From Armigeres subalbatus (lineage: Eukaryota > Arthropoda > Insecta > Diptera > Culicidae): a stretch of 64,000 nucleotides of DNA. Of the stretch, positions 33,170 through 44,008 are shown piece by piece. The translations under genes were made by a program, and so were the position numbers. The notes under the pieces are model-generated. The model saw nothing but the letters and a program-made list of their open reading frames with translations, made no database searches and was not told where the DNA came from. The DNA is taken from contig NC_085140.1 in NCBI RefSeq assembly GCF_024139115.2, positions 18,437,357 to 18,501,356 of the forward strand, given 5' to 3'. The number at the start of each line of letters is the position of its first letter. Position 1 is the first letter of the stretch.

Positions 33170-34204
33170 CTAAACAGATAACACTGAATCAACAATTTGA
33201 CGCCACAATGCACGGTTCGAGGCCGCATCTCTCCATCCTCGGATACGCCCCACGCTCGCCAAGTCGTTCTGCACCTGGTCTGCCCATCTCGCTCGCTGCG
33301 CTCCACGCCGTCTCGTACCTGCCGGATCGGAAACGAACACCATCTTTGCAGGGTTGCTGTCCGGCATTCTTGCAACATGTCCTGCCCATCGTACCCTTCC
33401 GGCTTTAGCTACCTTCTGGATACTGGGTTCGCCGTAGAGTTGGGCGAGCTCATGGTTCATTCTTCGCCGCCACACACCGTCTTCTTGCACACCGCCAAAG
33501 ATGGTCCTAAGCACCCGTCTCTCGAATACTCCGAGTGCTTGCAAGTCCTCCTCGAGCATTGTCCATGTTTCATGTCCGTAGAGGACAACCGGTCTTATGA
33601 GCGTCTTGTACATGACACATTTGGTGCGGTGGCGAATCTTTTTCGACCGCAGTTTCTTCTGGAGCTCGTAGTAGGCCCGACTTCCACAGATGATGCGCCT
33701 TCGTATTTCACGACTAACGTTGTTGTCAGCCGTTAGCAAGGATCCGAGGTAGACGAATTCCTCGACCACCTCGAAGGTATCCCCGTCTATCGAAACACTG
33801 CTTCCCAGGCGGACCCTGTCGCGCTCGATTCCGCCCACAAGCATGTACTTTGTCTTTGACGCATTCACCACCAGTCCAACTTTTGTTGCTTCACGTTTCA
33901 GGCGGGTGTACAGTTCTGCCACCTTTGCAAATGTTCGGCCGACAATGTCCATGTCATCCGCGAAGCAAATAAATTGACTGGATCTGTTGAAAATCGTACC
34001 CTGGCTGTTACACCCGGCTCTCCGCATGACACCTTCTAGCACAATGTTGAACAACAGGCACGAAAGTCCATCACCTTGTCTTAGTCCCCGGCGCGATTCG
34101 AACGAACTGGAGTGTTCGCCCGAAATCTTCACACAGTTTTGCACACCATCCACCGTTGTTTTGATCAGTCTGGTAAGCTTCACAGGGAAGCTGTTCTCGT
34201 CCAT
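33170..34204 (-). pseudogene. RTE RT C-terminal half (copy C)
   Basis: A 344-codon frame, the longest surviving part of any RT here. Contains 'SSFESRRGLRQGDGLSCLLF', the catalytic 'FICFADDMDIVG', 'GLVVNASKTKYMLVGG', 'EFVYLGSLLTADNNVS', 'VLYGHETWTM', 'RRVLRTIFGG', 'WAGHVARMPDSNPAKM', and ends naturally at 'SNRALWRQIVDSVLSV'. The first Met is internal to the RT; upstream codons belong to the same original frame but are cut off by stops. It shows the ancestral C-terminus that copy A has lost. Confidence 0.9.
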
Positions 34205-34324
34205 AATTTTCCATAGCTCTACGCGGTCTATACTGTCGTATGCCGCCTTGAAATCAACGAACAGATGGTGCGTTGGGACCTGGTATTCACGGCATTTTTG
34301 AAGGATTTGCCGTACAGTAAAGAT

Positions 34325-35068
34325 CTAGTCCGTTGTCGAGCGGCCGTCAACGAAGCCGGCTTGATAACTTCCCGAGAACTCGTTCACTAAAGGTGACAGA
34401 CGACGGAAGATGATCTGGGATATCACTTTGTAGGCGGCATTAAGGATGGTGATCGCTCGAAAGTTCTCACACTCCAGTTTGTCGCCTTTCTTGTAGATGG
34501 GGCATATAACCCCTTCCTTCCACTCCTCCGGTAGCTGTTCGGTTTCCCAGATTCTGACTATCAGTTTGTGCAGGCAAGTGGCCAGCTTTTCCGGGCCCAT
34601 CTTGATGAGCTCAGCTCCGATACCATCCTTACCAGCTGCTTTATTGGTCTTTAGCTGTTGAATGGCATCCTTAACTTCCCTCAAGGTGGGGGCTGGTTGG
34701 CTTCCATCGTCCGCTGAACTGACGTAGTCATCTCCTCCGCTGCCTTGACTTTCACTGCCTGTACTCTCCACGCCATTCAGATGTTCCTCGTAGTGCTGCT
34801 TCCACCTTTCGATCACCACACGTTCGTCCGTCAATATGCTCCCATCCTTATCCCGGCACATTTCGGCTCGCGGCACGAAGCCTTTGCGGGATGCGTTGAG
34901 CTTCTGATAGAACTTGCGTGTATCTTGAGAACGGCACAGCTGTTCCATCTCCTCGCACTCCGCTTCTTCCAGGCGGCGTTTCTTCTCCTGAAAAAGGCGG
35001 GTCTGCTGTCTCCGTTTCCGTCTATAACGTTCCACGTTCTGCCGGGTACCTTGCTGCAGCGCGACCAC
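34325..35068 (-). pseudogene. RTE linker and RT N-terminal half (copy C)
   Basis: A 247-codon frame. A basic linker ('QNVERYRRKRRQQTRLF', 'KFYQKLNASRKGFVP') leads into RT blocks 'KAAGKDGIGAELIKM', 'ICPIYKKGDKLECENFRAIT' and 'SYQAGFVDGRSTTD'. It ends at a TAG (34325-34327) that replaces the CAG Gln codon found in copy A's 'TDQIF'. This single C-to-T change breaks the RT before motif A. Confidence 0.9.
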
Positions 35069-35166
35069 CCGCGCTGCGTCCTTCTCCTCCAGAATCTGTC
35101 TGCATTATTCGTCGAACCAATCGTTCCTTCGACTTCGTCCCATATACCCAACGTTGTTCTCCGCTG

Positions 35167-36189
35167 CTATTCCGCTGTATTCCAGCAGTCCTCAAGAGGG
35201 GTCCCATCGAGGTCACCTTCTCCCGGCAATGCTGCCTCGAGATGCTGGGCGTATGCAGGGGCGACATCAGGTTGCTTAAGTCGATCTAGGTCGTACCGCG
35301 GCGGTCGTCGGTACCGAACATTGTTGATGACGGATAGTTTTGGGCGCAGTTTAACTATCACCAGATAGTAATTAGAGTCGATGTTAGTGCCACGATATGT
35401 CCTGCCGTCGATAATGTCGGAGAAGTGCCGTCCATCAATCAGAACGTGGTCGATTTGTGATTCTGTCTGCAGTGGTGATCTCCAGGTGTACCGATACGGG
35501 AGGCTGTGTTGGAAGTAGGTTCTGCGGATGGCCATATTCTTGGAGGCGGCGAAATCAATTAGTCGTAGGCCGTTTCCGTTCGTCAGCCGGTGAGCGCTGA
35601 ACTTTCCAATAGTCGTTCTAAACTCCTCCTCTTGGCCAACCTGAGCGTTCAAATCTCCTATGATGATTTTGACGTCGTGGCTTGGACAGCTATCGTACTC
35701 ACGTTCCAGCTGCGCGTAGAATGCGTCCTTATCATCATCAGTGCTTCCGGAGTGTGGGCTATGGACGTTGATTATGCTGAAGTTGAAGAACCGGTCTTTG
35801 ATCCTCAACCTGCACATTCTCTCGTTGATCGGCCACCACCCGATCACGCGCCTTTGCATGTCGCCCATCACTATGAAAGCTGTTCCCAGCTCGTGTGTGT
35901 TGCCGCAGCTCTGGTAGATGGTATGATTACCTCTAAACGTTCGCACCATTGATCCCTTCTAACAAACCTCCTGCAGCGCTACGATGTCGAATCCACGGTC
36001 CTTGAGCACATCGGCGAGTATGCGTGTGCTCCCGATGAAGTTGAGAGATTTGCAGTTCCACGAATCGCGTTTCCAATCGCTAGTCCCTTTTCGTCGCAGT
36101 GGTCTTCGCCGATGGTTCCGGCCCGCACTCTCTTGTTGATTGTTCGTTGCGTGAGTTTTTTTTGGCTGGCTTGTAGGGCCTGACACCAA
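35167..36189 (-). pseudogene. RTE endonuclease (copy C), nonsense and active-site loss
   Basis: The same endonuclease domain as copy A, in two pieces. The N-terminal piece ends at 'DIVALQEVC', where a TGG Trp codon is now TAG (about 35956-35958). The second piece (35167-35949) continues with 'MVRTFRGNHTIYQSCG', 'IINVHSPHSG', 'IIIGDLNAQVGQE' and 'IDHVLIDGRHF'. The terminal catalytic block reads 'DSNYYLVIV' where copy A has 'DSDHYLVMV', so the Asp-His pair is lost. This copy could not nick DNA even if read through. Confidence 0.9.
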
Positions 36190-36639
36190 ACTCCCTAAAT
36201 TTCCGGAGGACCATTCCTCCTTATTCCCGGTGAACTATGGTGCACAGTTTTGTTTAGAGTCCCTCGCTGGCACTCGTACGATGATCAGCTGCTCCTAACA
36301 TGGAGAACAGACGCTGTTGTGAGCCGATCCTGACATGGAGAACAGACGCTCAGTAAGATTTGCACCTCCGGAGAGGAGCAAGCCCCCCCTTCCCTGTCAG
36401 CATACGACCATAGTTCCCACCGGGGTTGGTTACCCGATCTTCCCTAAGGTTGCTCGTATCCCGGCCAGCATCACGGGGAGGTAGGGATAGGAGTTGCTGG
36501 GTAAGAGGCTAAGGACCACGAGATGGGGTCTATTTTATTCCTTCAGGTCAGTGATGGGAAATGTCAAAAAAATGTCATGGGGTTGCTATTACTAATTTGC
36601 TAATAACTTTTTTCACAAGTTATTTACAATTCGGATTTT

Positions 36640-37192
36640 ATCTGGAACTCCCTCGCGTCTTAGGGCGCCCTACTGATTTTCGTGGTTCAGACAATCGAAT
36701 GCTTTTTCGTAGTCAATAAAATACCAGTAGAGGGATTCAGCTTCGAGCATCTCTGCTGAAATACTGATCGACCTCGGGAGCTTTGTTGGATTTTATGCTT
36801 TGGATGGTTGCTTCAATCTCCTGAAATGAGGGAGCTTCGGAGTCTTACCTTGGCTTCCTCGGATTCATCCTTGCATCAGGCGTCGTGGGGTATCGTAGAG
36901 GAGGCATATATCGCCACTTGTTGCAGATTTCTCCCCTTCGTCAACCACGGAGTGCACCCACGCTCGCTTGTCTCGTCTGCAGCAGTGCTTAACTTCCTTC
37001 TCTAGAGCCGAATACTGCTCTGGTTCTTGCCCGCTCTATCGCGGTCCTTGCTTCTCTACGCTCCTCAATTTTCCGCCAGGTTGCATCCGTAATCCATTCT
37101 TTCCACTGAGTGCGCAGCTCACCCGGGTTGTTCTCGCTTGTTTCGATAAAGGTATTCTTGATGGTAGCCCACTGCTCTTCTAAGCTGCCACC
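36640..37192 (-). pseudogene. Fossil non-LTR retrotransposon (second family), part 1
   Basis: Minus-strand translation shows 'FIDYEKAFDCLNHEN' (RT motif A), 'FQEIEATIQSIKSNKAPEVD', 'WKEWITDATWRKIEERREA' and 'LEEQWATIKNTFIETSENN' in the order of a linker followed by RT. Multiple stops and a large internal deletion separate the blocks. It is not RTE A/B/C. The right-hand continuation lies at 39682-39775, beyond the DNA transposon inserted at 37193. Confidence 0.75.
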
Positions 37193-37727
37193 TTAGAGTG
37201 GCCCAAGCTTATATGGAAAAAGTGAAAAGTCTGGAATTTCAAACCTTGCACCCTTAAATGACAATTTGGGGGTCACAGAAGCTCCCCTGAAAATTTCAGC
37301 TCATTCGGTCCAGTGGTTGGCGTGCGCAAATGGCTCAAAGTTTGTATGGGAAAAGTGATCCAAATGTATGAAGAAACGCAACCGTTTCAGTTTTTTGCTT
37401 CTAGGTGGCGCTGTAGTCGACGGATTCCTGTTGTGGACAAAATGTAGAACCTTTTTTATATAAGGAAGCGACTGGTGAAGACCGGATGTAAATCCCTTTG
37501 AAATTGGCCAAGTTATAAGCATCCAAAGTCGAGGATGTCGAGCGTGTCCCCAGGGGTGCTTAAAATTAGAGCAACGTACCACCGACCATTGCGGCGACGA
37601 TGCAGGCGTATTCGGTGCCGTGCGAAATTGAATGCATGATTATCACGCAATCTCGCGAATTTTTATCCGATTGGTAAATACTTTCCGTGCTCTGTACAGT
37701 AGTGTAGCTAGAGAGGAAGGGGGTGAC
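37193..37727. repeat. Left terminal inverted repeat of the DNA transposon
   Basis: Pairs with 39160-39681 in reverse complement over about 525 bp, ending at the inner edge 'GTACAGTAGTGTAGCTAGAG'. The central 230 bp differ at only about eight positions by eye. An open frame of about 90-115 codons that runs outward is present in both arms (37301-37582 minus, 39236-39586 plus). Its conservation follows from the arm duplication and does not prove coding. Confidence 0.9.
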
Positions 37728-38037
37728 TTACCACTGAAGCCAACGAGTTGAAGTTTTTAAGGGGAGACAAAATTCATGAAATATTTGTAACGAGCTGTTT
37801 TCGGACATCGTGATGCCCGTTGCATCAACTTTAGAACGATATGATATAATCGTTACAGACAGAAGGACAGAAGGACAGAAAGACAGAGAGACCTGGGATA
37901 TTATATAACTTATATATTTTTCAAACAACAGTTTTAATGTTCATAGCATAATTTATTAACTGTATAAAACTACAAAGTTATCAACAAACAACACTTATAC
38001 CTATATTAATTATTTATTTCAACTGCTAGGCCTTCCT

Positions 38038-39100
38038 TTATAACAGAGCTAGTGCAACCTGGAAAATTTTGCCTATGCAAATATATTGAAGCTGTTCTTC
38101 ATTTTTTGTCAGTTTTCCACAAAAATCTTGAACTAGTTTACCTCCTCTTTCAGCACAGTCATTCACTACCAAAAATGAATTAATTTTATTTCTACTTTCA
38201 ACAAATTCTTTCAATTCATCCCATATACTAGGATCTTCATTGAAAAATTTTGCTGATATTCCAGAAATTTCAAAAAAAATCATCGTATTTTGAGAAACAA
38301 AATCCGAAAGCATACAAGAAGTCAACTTATCGATCGTAGATACTTTCAATTTTATTTTTCTTACTTCATCACTCTTACAAGATTCTAAATTGTGTGCCAT
38401 TTCTTTTCTCTCATCAGTAGCGACTAGTTTTTCACTCAAGTACCATAGATGATTTGCAAATCTTGAAGCGGCAGCCATATACACATTTCTTGATTGATCA
38501 GGGAAAGCATGTCGTAAAATTATCATTTTTTTTGCCAGGTTTAAATAATTTCGTGCAGCTGATGAGGGTAAAGGAGCTTTAAACCAAGACCAAATGTAAA
38601 CTCGTAAAATAAAAGCACACATTACTGGAATTTTTCGCCTTTCATCATCAATCATGCCAAATTGACCTCTAAACAGCCATATTTTAAGACAATATATTGC
38701 TTTCGCCATCCATCTGGCATTGCTATGTGCTCCTGGTAGCGAAAATTTAATTCTTTTCACACGAAGAAATGCTAAAGATAAATTTAGCAACTTTTTATAG
38801 TCTTGTCGTTGCTGTATATTGAGTTGGTTTTTCAAAAATTCAATCAAATGTTGTGTTTCATCACCAAGGATCTCAATAATGTTTTCGTCTACCATATTTT
38901 CATCAAAGGATTGATCCATAGTAGGCCATGCCGATTTAAATTTTATAAAAATACTTGAAAAAGGGCCTTTTGAAGGAAATAGTTTTTTCCCAAGCTGCTG
39001 TCATCAGAACTTCGGCAATATGATGCCTACACGCCAGACATAAAAGATCTCTGCCAATCCGCTTCTCGATTGGGGTACAAGCGCCTTTTGTGCCTTTCTC
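38038..39100 (-). pseudogene. Transposase-like protein with CxxH, RW and AERG blocks
   Basis: The main frame (38038-38919, 293 codons, ending naturally at 38038) has 'GAHSNARWMAKAIYCLKIWL' near residues 63-82, a helical stretch ('APLPSSAARNYLNLAKKM', 'ASRFANHLWYLSEKLV') and 'VVNDCAERGGKLVQDFCGKL' near 251-270. Upstream, in another frame at about 38970-39100, the minus strand encodes 'GRDLLCLACRHHIAEVLM', followed by a frame change near 38960 into 'FKSAWPT' just before the Met. CxxH, then RW, then a late Glu after a helical insertion is the pattern of RNase-H-fold cut-and-paste transposases. No hAT dimerisation motif is seen. I recall uncharacterised arthropod proteins with the same blocks (unverified). 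The N-terminal third is missing, so this copy is probably dead. Confidence 0.7.
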
Positions 39101-39159
39101 GTGTACTAAGTATACGTAAAGGCTATATGATCACTCCAAAACCAAACTTTTGATAATAG

Positions 39160-39681
39160 GTTCCCCCTCCCTCTCTAGCTACACTACTGTACAGAGTACG
39201 GAAAGTATTTACCAATCGGATAAAAATTCGCGAGATTGCGTGATAATCATGCATTTAATTTCGCACGGCACCGAATACGCCTGCATCGCCGCCGCAATGG
39301 TCGGTGGTACGTTGCTCTCATTTTAAACACCCCTGGGGGACACGCTCGAAACCCTCTACTTTGGATGCTTATAACTTGGCCAATTTCAAAGGGATTTACA
39401 TCCGGTCTTCACCAGTCGCTTCCTTATATAAAAAAGGTTCTACATTTTGTCCACAACAGGAATCCGTCGACTACAGCGCCACCTAGAAGCAAAAAACTGA
39501 AACGGTTGCGTTTCCCCATACATTTGGATCACTTTTTCCATACAAACTTTGAGCCATTTGCGCACGCCAACCACTGGACCGAATGAGCTGAAATTTTCAG
39601 GGGAGCTTCTGGGACCCCCAAACTGTCATTTAAGGGTGCAAGGTTTGAAATTCAGAATTTCATGCATTTTGGGCCAGTCTA
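39160..39681. repeat. Right terminal inverted repeat of the DNA transposon
   Basis: Reverse complement of 37193-37727. It begins at 'CTCTCTAGCTACACTACTG' and ends 'TTGGGCCAGTCTA', with a one-base difference in the terminal sequence (TAGAC versus TAGAG). Confidence 0.9.
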
Positions 39682-39775
39682 CTGCCACCATCCGAAACAT
39701 CCGCTGCCCAAGTTCCAAGTTCTTCAATGAACGATCTCTTCACAGCTGGATCTTCTAGTCTAGTGTTGATATTTA
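39682..39775 (-). pseudogene. Fossil non-LTR retrotransposon (second family), part 2
   Basis: The minus strand reads 'RLEDPAVKRSFIEELGTWA' and 'ADVSDGGS', which continues in frame with the fragment at 36640-37192 once the DNA transposon is removed. This block is the region between endonuclease and RT in several mosquito non-LTR families. Confidence 0.65.
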
Positions 39776-39789
39776 TCGATTAGAATTTT

Positions 39790-39885
39790 CGTTGACCTTT
39801 TATTGGCATAAAAGTTTCAACGTATTAATCTCGTGTTATACGAATGTAAAAAAAATGATAACTGGACTGAGAAACCTCGTAGGTT
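39790..39885 (+). mobile_element. Decayed SINE body fragment
   Basis: 'TTGGCATAAAAGTTTCAACG', 'TATACGAATGTAAAAAAAAT' and 'GAGAAACCTCGTAGG' align with the body of the SINE at 4050-4345. Both ends missing. Confidence 0.55.
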
Positions 39886-39887
39886 TC

Positions 39888-40006
39888 AGCGAAATGGTAA
39901 TTCGGTGAAAAGGTACAATCCGCAAAATGCCGTGCCGCCCAATTTTATTCCGCGAAATGTTCAACCGCGAAAATGAGTTCCGTGAAATGGTGTTCGGTGA
40001 AATGTT
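39888..40006. repeat. Degenerate 'TTCCGYGAAATG' tandem words
   Basis: 'TCAGCGAAATGGTAATTCGG', 'TTCCGCGAAATGTTC', 'TTCCGTGAAATGG' and 'TTCGGTGAAATG' recur about every 20-25 bases. Known-looking mosquito repeat; family not identified. Confidence 0.6.
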
Positions 40007-40119
40007 TATACAATCTCCGTCGGCCACATAAGAGTTTAATTGATCCTGTTCAGGACTGTTACCTGTTACTGTCAGGACTCAGAATGCAAAACACGTAGTT
40101 TCCTCACTACAAATTTCAA

Positions 40120-42720
40120 TTTATCATTACTAACTACCTACTCACAATGATTCGTTGTGTCTGTATAGGCCGGCCGGCATGGATAGCAGGTTGGGGAGCT
40201 CAAACGGGCAGCAGTGCGCAAGGCTGGCGAGGGTTTCTGGAGTCGATCGGGTTCTTGTAATAAAATCGGGTGCCTTTATTTTTCCAGGCCCGAGGTACTG
40301 CTAGTGGTGGTGGCGTATTAGCGTCGTTGGCAAGGACGCCGATATTTTTACAGGCGCGAGGGATGGCTAGTGTGGGTGCGACGTACTAGCACCGATGTAG
40401 GACTCTGATCGATAGGGGGCTTTGACCATAATAGCTCTCTTTCGCCAGAGGAGGACGGGTTAGATGGATATGTCACCCCTGTCGCTAACAGCGAAGAGCT
40501 CTGGGTTGGCCAGATATGCTCAACACAGTACGAACAAAACCTGTAAATATCCTTTCAAGTAGGGTAGAATACGGCATTGGCAGGGTGCGACAGTTGTTGA
40601 CACCCTCAACAATATTTGCGCTTTCCAGGAAACATACACTATTTATGAACATAAATTTGATTCAATCACACAATTTCAAGTCTAGGCTGTTTGTGTAAAA
40701 GTAGCAAGATTTGACGAATTATTCACCGAAACAAATTTGCACCTACGAAATCCTTATTGCATCGCCCAAGAAAACAGCACACGAAAAGCAGGTAATAATG
40801 TAACTGTTACTTACTTTTTGGGATCGCCTGTTTCTCCTCTTTATTGTGTACGACACGACACATTAAGTACACAAACTACTTTTTACACTTTATCACCACT
40901 TGATTATCACCACAAAGAGAAAATTTATGCAATATTTGCTCTATATTTCACTAAATAAAATCGGGACTGTTCATTTTCTTTGACAGCAGTACACTTGGGA
41001 ATAGAGCGAGATAATGTGTTTGTGAGTATATCAAACACACGCTAGAAAGATACCACGCACAATTCTATGTGATTTGATTTTAGCAAAACTATGAACAAAA
41101 TATCCGGCTTTGGCATTTATTTTAAAATAGTTTTAAAATACAAATGCTTCTATTCAGATTTTTACGCAGACCATGAATTATATCAAAAGTGATAGCCACA
41201 CCATAATATTTCAACATTTATGTGGCTGACAGAACTGTTTTCCTTTTGCAACTTCAATACTTTCCAAGCTCATCAAAAAATTCATAACCATTCCCGTTTC
41301 TACATAGCGCATTTCAACCATAAATAATTACCTACTTTTAGGGTATTATCAATCATTCAACTGTGAAACGTAGTGTAAGAATGGGGTGGCTCCAGCGGCT
41401 GGATAGGACAGTGCTGCCCATTATCCAAAATATATAGACTCCCGAGGTGGAATTTATTGTTAATATACTATAGTAGCAGAACCGACGAGCTTCTTTTCAC
41501 CTCAAATTGATTAATTCTATATTTTTTACATTTGCAATTTATTTAAAAGACGGTTAAGTATTCGAAATTTGGAATTTTCGGATACCATTTTTCGAGTTAA
41601 TTTTCGATTAAAGCAGAAATTTGTACTTTATTTGATTGGGGTTCCCTCTTCCAGAAGAGGAGGGGTCTAATACCATCTGTAATGAATGGGTAAGTATCCC
41701 TTAGCAGTGTAGAGAGTCCCTGAATCAAACGACCTCAGGGTCGGCACGCTCACCTCAAGAAACTCGCGGACAGGTACTTCTCGCACTCAAATAGTAGGAA
41801 AACCACAGTATTTCTACAACAGGACACTTTATTCGGCTTCTCTTTCTTCTTATCCCTTCGTAACACTTCCTAACCCTTTTCTTCCCACTTCCTTATTCGC
41901 TACTCTAACCTTTACTTCGGGGCCCCTACTTCCTTCCTTTTCTCCACCACTGCTTCCTCTGCTCCAATCTGCTTCCAAGGCTTCAATGGCGGCTAATTCC
42001 AGAAAGCCGGCGCCAAGCGATGGCGACACAATGTCTTCCGGGGTGGCTTGGGAGTCCGTCGTAGCTTTCGGGACGAACACGCGCACACTCGACCTGCCAA
42101 TATGGTGACGGATTGGCCTTCGGCGGGTACGATGCCGGTTTTAGTCGAGGATGGTGCACGACGGCTTACGTATGGCCTCCAAATTCGAAACGGCTTGCTT
42201 CGGGATTCTAATTTCCAAAAACGGCGGGGTTCTGGAGATTTGTAAAATAGAATTCAGGTTTCGCCACAAAGGAGGTCACTTTTGATTACCTGAAGCCCAC
42301 AACACCTTCTCTATTTCCACTGTCCACTTTTCTCTAACTAACTTCTCCACTTCCAATAACTTGCTAGCTCGGGATTATAAACTTTCTCGATCGAATGCTT
42401 TTTCTTTAGTGGAGAAATTTCCCTGTCCAAATTGATGTTTATATAATGTGTTGGGGTTCACGACCTCGTCCCTCGGTCCCATGACCACATTACGCCACCC
42501 CTTAATGGCCGTCCAAAGGGCCTTTAATCGGTCCTCTGGTGGTGGGACACTGTAGTTCAGTGGGTGGTTGGCTGCGTAGGGTGGTGGTGAAGCTCAATTT
42601 AGGACCTAGCCTACTACAGGGGGCTGACTGGGAAAAACCTACACTGAGACACGAGTATTACCTGCATTTACAACATTTGTTCCACGAAATACACTACACT
42701 AAATACGGATTTCTCGGTAA
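40120..42720. other. GC-richer unassigned stretch, possibly LTR-retroelement remnants
   Basis: Two diverged copies of a roughly 60-bp unit lie at about 40290-40345 ('GCCCGAGGTACTGCTAGTG') and 40352-40405 ('GGCGCGAGGGATGGCTAGTG'). A second GC-rich block (41640-42250) has a minus-strand AATAAA in 'AAGCCGAATAAAGTG' (about 41828-41842) and an acidic 78-codon frame (41850-42086, minus). Poly-A signals beside GC-rich non-coding DNA suggest LTRs, but I cannot place TG...CA ends, a primer-binding site or pol motifs. Between the blocks the DNA is AT-rich. Confidence 0.3.
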
Positions 42721-43733
42721 CACTCTCGGCATAACATAACCAACACTTACACATCATAAGAACCTTCATCGTTCCCAAAAACCTCTACGTACAAATGTTC
42801 ATGTCGATCGGTTCAGTAGTTTCCGAGTCTATAAGGGCAGACAGTCAAAATTAATTATTATGTGTATAGAGTTGGTTTTACTTAGTTTACGTCGAGCGGT
42901 CGTGTCTTGTACACAATCACCATGATTTTTTTTTTTTTTTTTGATGAAACAAACATATCAAGGACCTTCAATTCTAAGAATCTCAAAGACCAAGTTGTGT
43001 ATTTGAAACTGGTTGATAGACTTTTGTTTACGCGTGTAGACTCTAAGGCATTACAAAAGATAAAAGATGTTAATCTCGGCAGCGGACAAAAAAATATATA
43101 AGTTCCCTTCTCCAAAATGGCCAACATTTTATTCAAATTTTATTCAAATAGTTTAATAATGGTGAAAGTTATGAAAATGTCAATATCTGGGTACACGGGT
43201 ACCCTATCTGGCCATTTACGTCTGTTTTTTGTTGGCCTATCTGTCTATCATATATCAATTTATATCAAGGCTAAATTTTCTTGTTTTGTGTTAAGCCAGT
43301 TTTGATAATTAATATTTTTTTCCAAAATTGAGTAAAGCGAAATGAGCATGCGGCCGATTAATATGAATGAATTTTACTACAGGAGGATATAAACAACCAG
43401 CATTTGGCACCAATACATTACCAGTTTTCTACTTCCATGTCTAGCTGCCAAAGGGAGCAAACTCATTGCTGATAATGCCAATTGCTATGCCGATAGAAGA
43501 AACGTTGACCTATTACTAAATATACTGAGTTTGTGGTAAAAGCTGTTAAGTTTTGTGAACACCAATCATCAAAGGAAGAGCATACAAATGTATACCAGTT
43601 GAACTGCACCTGTGTTTTAGTGTAATTATTCATTATTTTTATCATTCATATTGACTATTGTCTTAGACTGCCAAGAATAGGTATTTCCCCTAGATGTAAC
43701 TAATCTGCTCTGTGTTAAATAACATAAAGATAT
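42721..43733. other. No gene; T-run at about 42928
   Basis: AT-rich. Overlapping opposite-strand frames at 42882-43136 and 42907-43101 surround a poly-T run and look fortuitous. Confidence 0.45.
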
Positions 43734-44008
43734 ACTTGTCATAAGACGAGTTTGTACCATCCCATTTAATTCCACCACTTGATTGTACCTTGACAGATAC
43801 ATATTTCGACCTCAACAGTAAGGTCGTCTTCAGTGTCTCGTACTTGACGCGACTTAAGTCAAAAATCGAGTCAAGTACGAGACACTGAATACGACCTTAC
43901 TGTTGAGGTCGAAATACGTATCTGTCAAGGTACATTCAAGTGGTTGAATTAAAAGGGATGGTACAAACTTGTCTTATGACAAGTGAAGACATGCCACTAA
44001 AAAGTTTA
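43734..44008. mobile_element. Fold-back MITE, same family as 8.85 kb
   Basis: Ends 'ACTTGTCATAAGACGAG' and 'CTTGTCTTATGACAAGT'. The arms share 'ACCTTGACAGATAC' and 'TCGACCTCAACAGTAAGG' and meet near 'AAGTCAAAAATCGAG'. The right-hand extension 'GACATGCCACTAAAAAG' matches that of the 8.85-kb copy. Confidence 0.8.

Larger units (their letters stand above)
33146..36548 (-). mobile_element. RTE copy C, near full length
   Basis: Matches copy A along its length except that its 5' end (36548) is about 43 bp shorter. The 3' tail, on the minus strand, ends AAATAAATGAATGAA. It directly abuts copy B on the left; the right flank continues 'CAGTGATGGGAAATG'. I see no target-site duplication. Copy C keeps a longer uninterrupted RT C-terminal frame than A but carries nonsense codons in the endonuclease and RT. 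Confidence 0.9.
37193..39681 (-). mobile_element. 2.49-kb DNA transposon with about 525-bp TIRs and 8-bp TSD
   Basis: Starts 'TTAGAGTGGCCCAA' and ends 'TTGGGCCAGTCTA'. 'CTGCCACC' flanks it at 37185-37192 and 39682-39689. Removing the insert with one TSD copy joins 'ADVSDGGS' to 'LEEQWATI' in one frame of the host retroelement, which strongly supports a clean insertion. The interior holds a transposase-like gene on the minus strand. An 8-bp TSD occurs in hAT and P-type elements among others; the superfamily is not settled from sequence alone. Confidence 0.85.

Noticed and set aside
41850..42086. A 78-codon acidic frame as a retroelement pol end
   Set aside because: No integrase or protease motif; kept only as a weak hint within the unassigned GC-rich stretch.
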